This document shows positions 62,576-64,000 of a stretch of DNA of 64,000 bases, in pieces (the stretch's first letter is position 1; the number at the start of each line of letters is the position of its first letter). A program made the position numbers and the translations under genes. Under the pieces are notes generated by a model that was not told the DNA's origin, searched no databases, and was given only the letters and a program-made list of their open reading frames with translations. The stretch lies in the NCBI GenBank assembly GCA_029224465.1, contig JAQXUQ010000010.1, positions 90,427 through 154,426 of the forward strand, read 5' to 3'. Source of the DNA: Bacillota bacterium (GTDB taxonomy: Bacteria > Bacillota > Clostridia > Lachnospirales > Lachnospiraceae).

Positions 62576-63818
62576 GGACTGGAAGCTTATGACTTTGCGC
62601 AGCACTCCCCTTTCATCTTCTTCCGGCAGTTCTTCTCCGAAAGAAGTGCTCGGCGCCCGCGCGCAGGAGCTTCTCTCAAAGGCCGGCGGCGCCGTGGAAA
62701 ACATCATCGGCAGACACATCGAAACCGCGGCCGAAGCACCGCTTTATGACGGCGCGCCGGTTGCAAAAGTCTGGTACCGGCTGCCGCTTTCCGGCGCGAT
62801 GTCCGGCGACGGGTCCGAATATCACATCTATATCAAGAAAGGGTTTACGTCCCGGCTGTGTTTGTTTTTCTCGGGCGGCGGTGTTGCCTGGAACGCGTTT
62901 ACCGCGGCAAGACCGGTGACCGGCAGTGCCGTAGCCGCCGGTGCGCCGAATTATTACTGGAACAACCTGCGGCCGTTCACCCAGTTTATGAACATCAATA
63001 TCGGCATCACCGAAACGAATTCGGCACGCAATCCGTTCGATGACTGGAACTTTGTCGTGGTCACGTACGCGACCGGTGATTTTCATGTCGGCCGCGGCGA
63101 TTTTATATATACTTCGGAAGACGGACGGCAGGAGACTCTCCATTTCCACGGATATGAAAACTTCCGGGAGAGCATGAAAGCCGCTGTTTCTCTGTTCCCG
63201 AATCCTGCAAAGCTTCTGATCGCCGGAGACTCGGCGGGTGCTTTCGCGGTCCCGGCACTTTCCGGCATTATTACGGATGAATTTTATCCGGACTGTAAGG
63301 ATATCACGCTGTTTTCCGACAGTGCGCAGCTTCTGTACAAGGACTGGAGACAGACAGCGCGTGATATCTGGAAGGCGGACGAACGCTTCTGGCAGCCGAT
63401 CCATACCGATAATATCTTTCTGGACTGGTATAAGGCACTCCTTTCATCCCACCCGGACCGCTTCCGCTGCCTGTATGCTTCGACAACGCATGATTATCTT
63501 CTGAGCACGTTTCTCAATGACGTCACGAACAAATCCTATTCGACGGACAGCAGCGTACAGGATCTCTTCTACCGGCAGCTGCAGGGAATGGTCAGACAGC
63601 TGCGGAGCATCTGCCCCGGTATGGCATTTTTCATCAGCGACTGGAAACATCTGGTTCCTTCACAGGGAGGTACGGTTCATACGGCGGTGCGGCAGCCGTT
63701 TTTCTACCTGAAAACAAAAGATAATATCTCCATGGCCGAATGGCTTTCGGACGCTGTCTGCGGAAAACTGCGGGATGTCGGGATAGAACTTCTGGAGCAG
63801 AAGGGAGCCGGCTGCTAA
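62568..63818 (+). CDS. Pectinacetylesterase-like alpha/beta hydrolase
   Basis: A 416-residue protein of the pectin acetylesterase/Notum-like fold. LCLFFSGGGVAWNAF holds the oxyanion-region glycine run, and LIAGDSAGAFAVPALSG near residue 222 contains the nucleophile Ser in a GDSAG elbow. ASTTHDYLLSTFL and SDWKHLVPSQGG are candidate Asp and His regions. There is no signal peptide, so it acts in the cytoplasm, unlike secreted plant-type esterases. Start is 62568 (overlapping the DUF6320 stop) or 62589. Ends at a terminator whose stem overlaps the stop. The substrate may be a product of the acyltransferase. Confidence 0.8.
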   Translation: MYEDWKLMTLRSTPLSSSSGSSSPKEVLGARAQELLSKAGGAVENIIGRHIETAAEAPLYDGAPVAKVWYRLPLSGAMSGDGSEYHIYIKKGFTSRLCLFFSGGGVAWNAFTAARPVTGSAVAAGAPNYYWNNLRPFTQFMNINIGITETNSARNPFDDWNFVVVTYATGDFHVGRGDFIYTSEDGRQETLHFHGYENFRESMKAAVSLFPNPAKLLIAGDSAGAFAVPALSGIITDEFYPDCKDITLFSDSAQLLYKDWRQTARDIWKADERFWQPIHTDNIFLDWYKALLSSHPDRFRCLYASTTHDYLLSTFLNDVTNKSYSTDSSVQDLFYRQLQGMVRQLRSICPGMAFFISDWKHLVPSQGGTVHTAVRQPFFYLKTKDNISMAEWLSDAVCGKLRDVGIELLEQKGAGC

Positions 63819-63838
63819 AGCTGCCTCCGGCTCTTTTT
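63804..63838 (+). terminator. Terminator of the acyltransferase-esterase cassette
   Basis: GAGCCGG (63805-63811) pairs with CCGGCTC (63827-63833), then TTTTTG. The stem contains the last codons and the stop of the esterase gene. Confidence 0.85.
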
Positions 63839-63860
63839 GTGCCAGTCCGAAATTTCAAAG

Positions 63861-64000
63861 ATCGAGTAGGAGGCGGTGATTAGCCGCCGTCCTCTCACAC
63901 CACCGTGCGTACCGTTCGGTACACGGCGGTTTCAACAGTTGACGTGCACAGACTGATATGCTGCGGCTAGATCACAAAAGCCCCAGCGTATCAGTCTTTC
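63861..64000 (-). mobile_element. 3' end of a group II intron (domains V and VI)
   Basis: Read on the minus strand, 63931-63898 folds as domain V: ACCGCCGTG pairs with CACGGTGGT, including a G-U wobble in the CGC catalytic triad, with a two-base CG bulge and a short TACC/GGTA upper stem. Then GTGTGAGAGGACGGCGGCTAA and CCGCC...CCTACTCGAT form domain VI, with a bulged A near the 3' end. The intron ends at about 63861 in CGAT and continues past the right edge. A CGC triad is known in group IIC introns; class is not certain. Confidence 0.85.
63932..64000 (-). CDS. ltrA: Group II intron reverse transcriptase/maturase, C-terminal 22 residues
   Basis: The frame is open to the window edge and ends at a TGA (63932-63934) just before domain V. 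It reads ERLIRWGFCDLAAAYQSVHV and then NC, the ending of group II intron maturases I recognise. The rest of the protein is outside the window. Its place, upstream of domain V on the same strand, is unusual for domain IV-encoded proteins only in being very close, which is common in short-linker bacterial introns. Confidence 0.8.
   Translation of the reverse strand, partial: ERLIRWGFCDLAAAYQSVHVNC

Overview
The window looks like chromosomal DNA of a Lachnospiraceae-type Clostridia member. It is moderately GC-rich and has strong AGGAGG-type ribosome binding sites, a perfect CIRCE heat-shock operator, clade-II single-chain PurL, a Crp/Fnr-DUF438-Hcp anaerobic nitrosative-stress set, and several families (DUF5716, DUF5717, DUF6020, DUF6320) that I associate with Lachnospiraceae. 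No database search was possible, so the assignment rests on gene content and recognised protein families.

Layout. 1-95: start of an unidentified gene running off the left edge. 96-547: non-coding, holding copy A of a structured repeat. 548-3553 (-): aspartokinase, homoserine dehydrogenase and an ACT-domain protein. 3810-6699 (+): YerC-like repressor and a YfhO-type membrane protein. 6817-7017: cold-shock protein. 7228-9530: Crp/Fnr regulator convergent with a DUF438/hemerythrin/PAS protein. 9531-10000: promoter/operator, repeat copy B and a terminator. 10001-13713: glutaredoxin-like protein, HAD phosphatase, eukaryotic-type HisA, dapB and dapA. 13940-16059 (+): DUF6020 membrane protein and a small Cys-containing protein. 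16088-27414 (-): argS, a small unknown, queH, carB, carA and purL. 27680-31812 (-): hcp, CapA-like phosphatase, exonuclease. 31923-36509: purA, a CLC antiporter and purB, with repeat copy C between the last two. 36556-44655 (-): TPR protein, DUF5716 (Hsp70/actin-like), DUF5717 giant protein and HtpG. 44821-52589 (-): parvulin lipoprotein, FAD protein, folA, thyA, hflC, hflK and a beta-CASP RNase. 52802-60388: orphan HicB, RsuA-type pseudouridine synthase, DAHP synthase, phosphodiesterase, BMP-domain protein, DegV, TetR and uridine phosphorylase. 60626-63818 (+): condensation-fold acyltransferase, DUF6320 and esterase cassette. 63861-64000 (-): 3' end of a group II intron with the C-terminus of its maturase.

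How the genes fit together. Most of the window is housekeeping: aspartate-family amino acids, de novo purines and pyrimidines, folate/thymidylate, arginyl-tRNA charging and queuosine. The parts that stand out are four. First, a roughly 165-bp multi-armed intergenic element occurs three times with the same internal spacing. Second, two Crp/Fnr-type palindromes, in front of the DUF438 and hcp genes, sit at the identical distance from the -10 box, which suggests one nitrosative/redox regulon. Third, a chaperone-like block (HtpG, DUF5717, DUF5716, TPR) follows a CIRCE operator whose sequence also encodes the end of the upstream prolyl isomerase. Fourth, a coupled three-gene acyltransferase/membrane/esterase cassette of unknown substrate lies at the right end. 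I consider the structured repeat and the DUF5717-DUF5716-TPR block the best candidates for undescribed biology.
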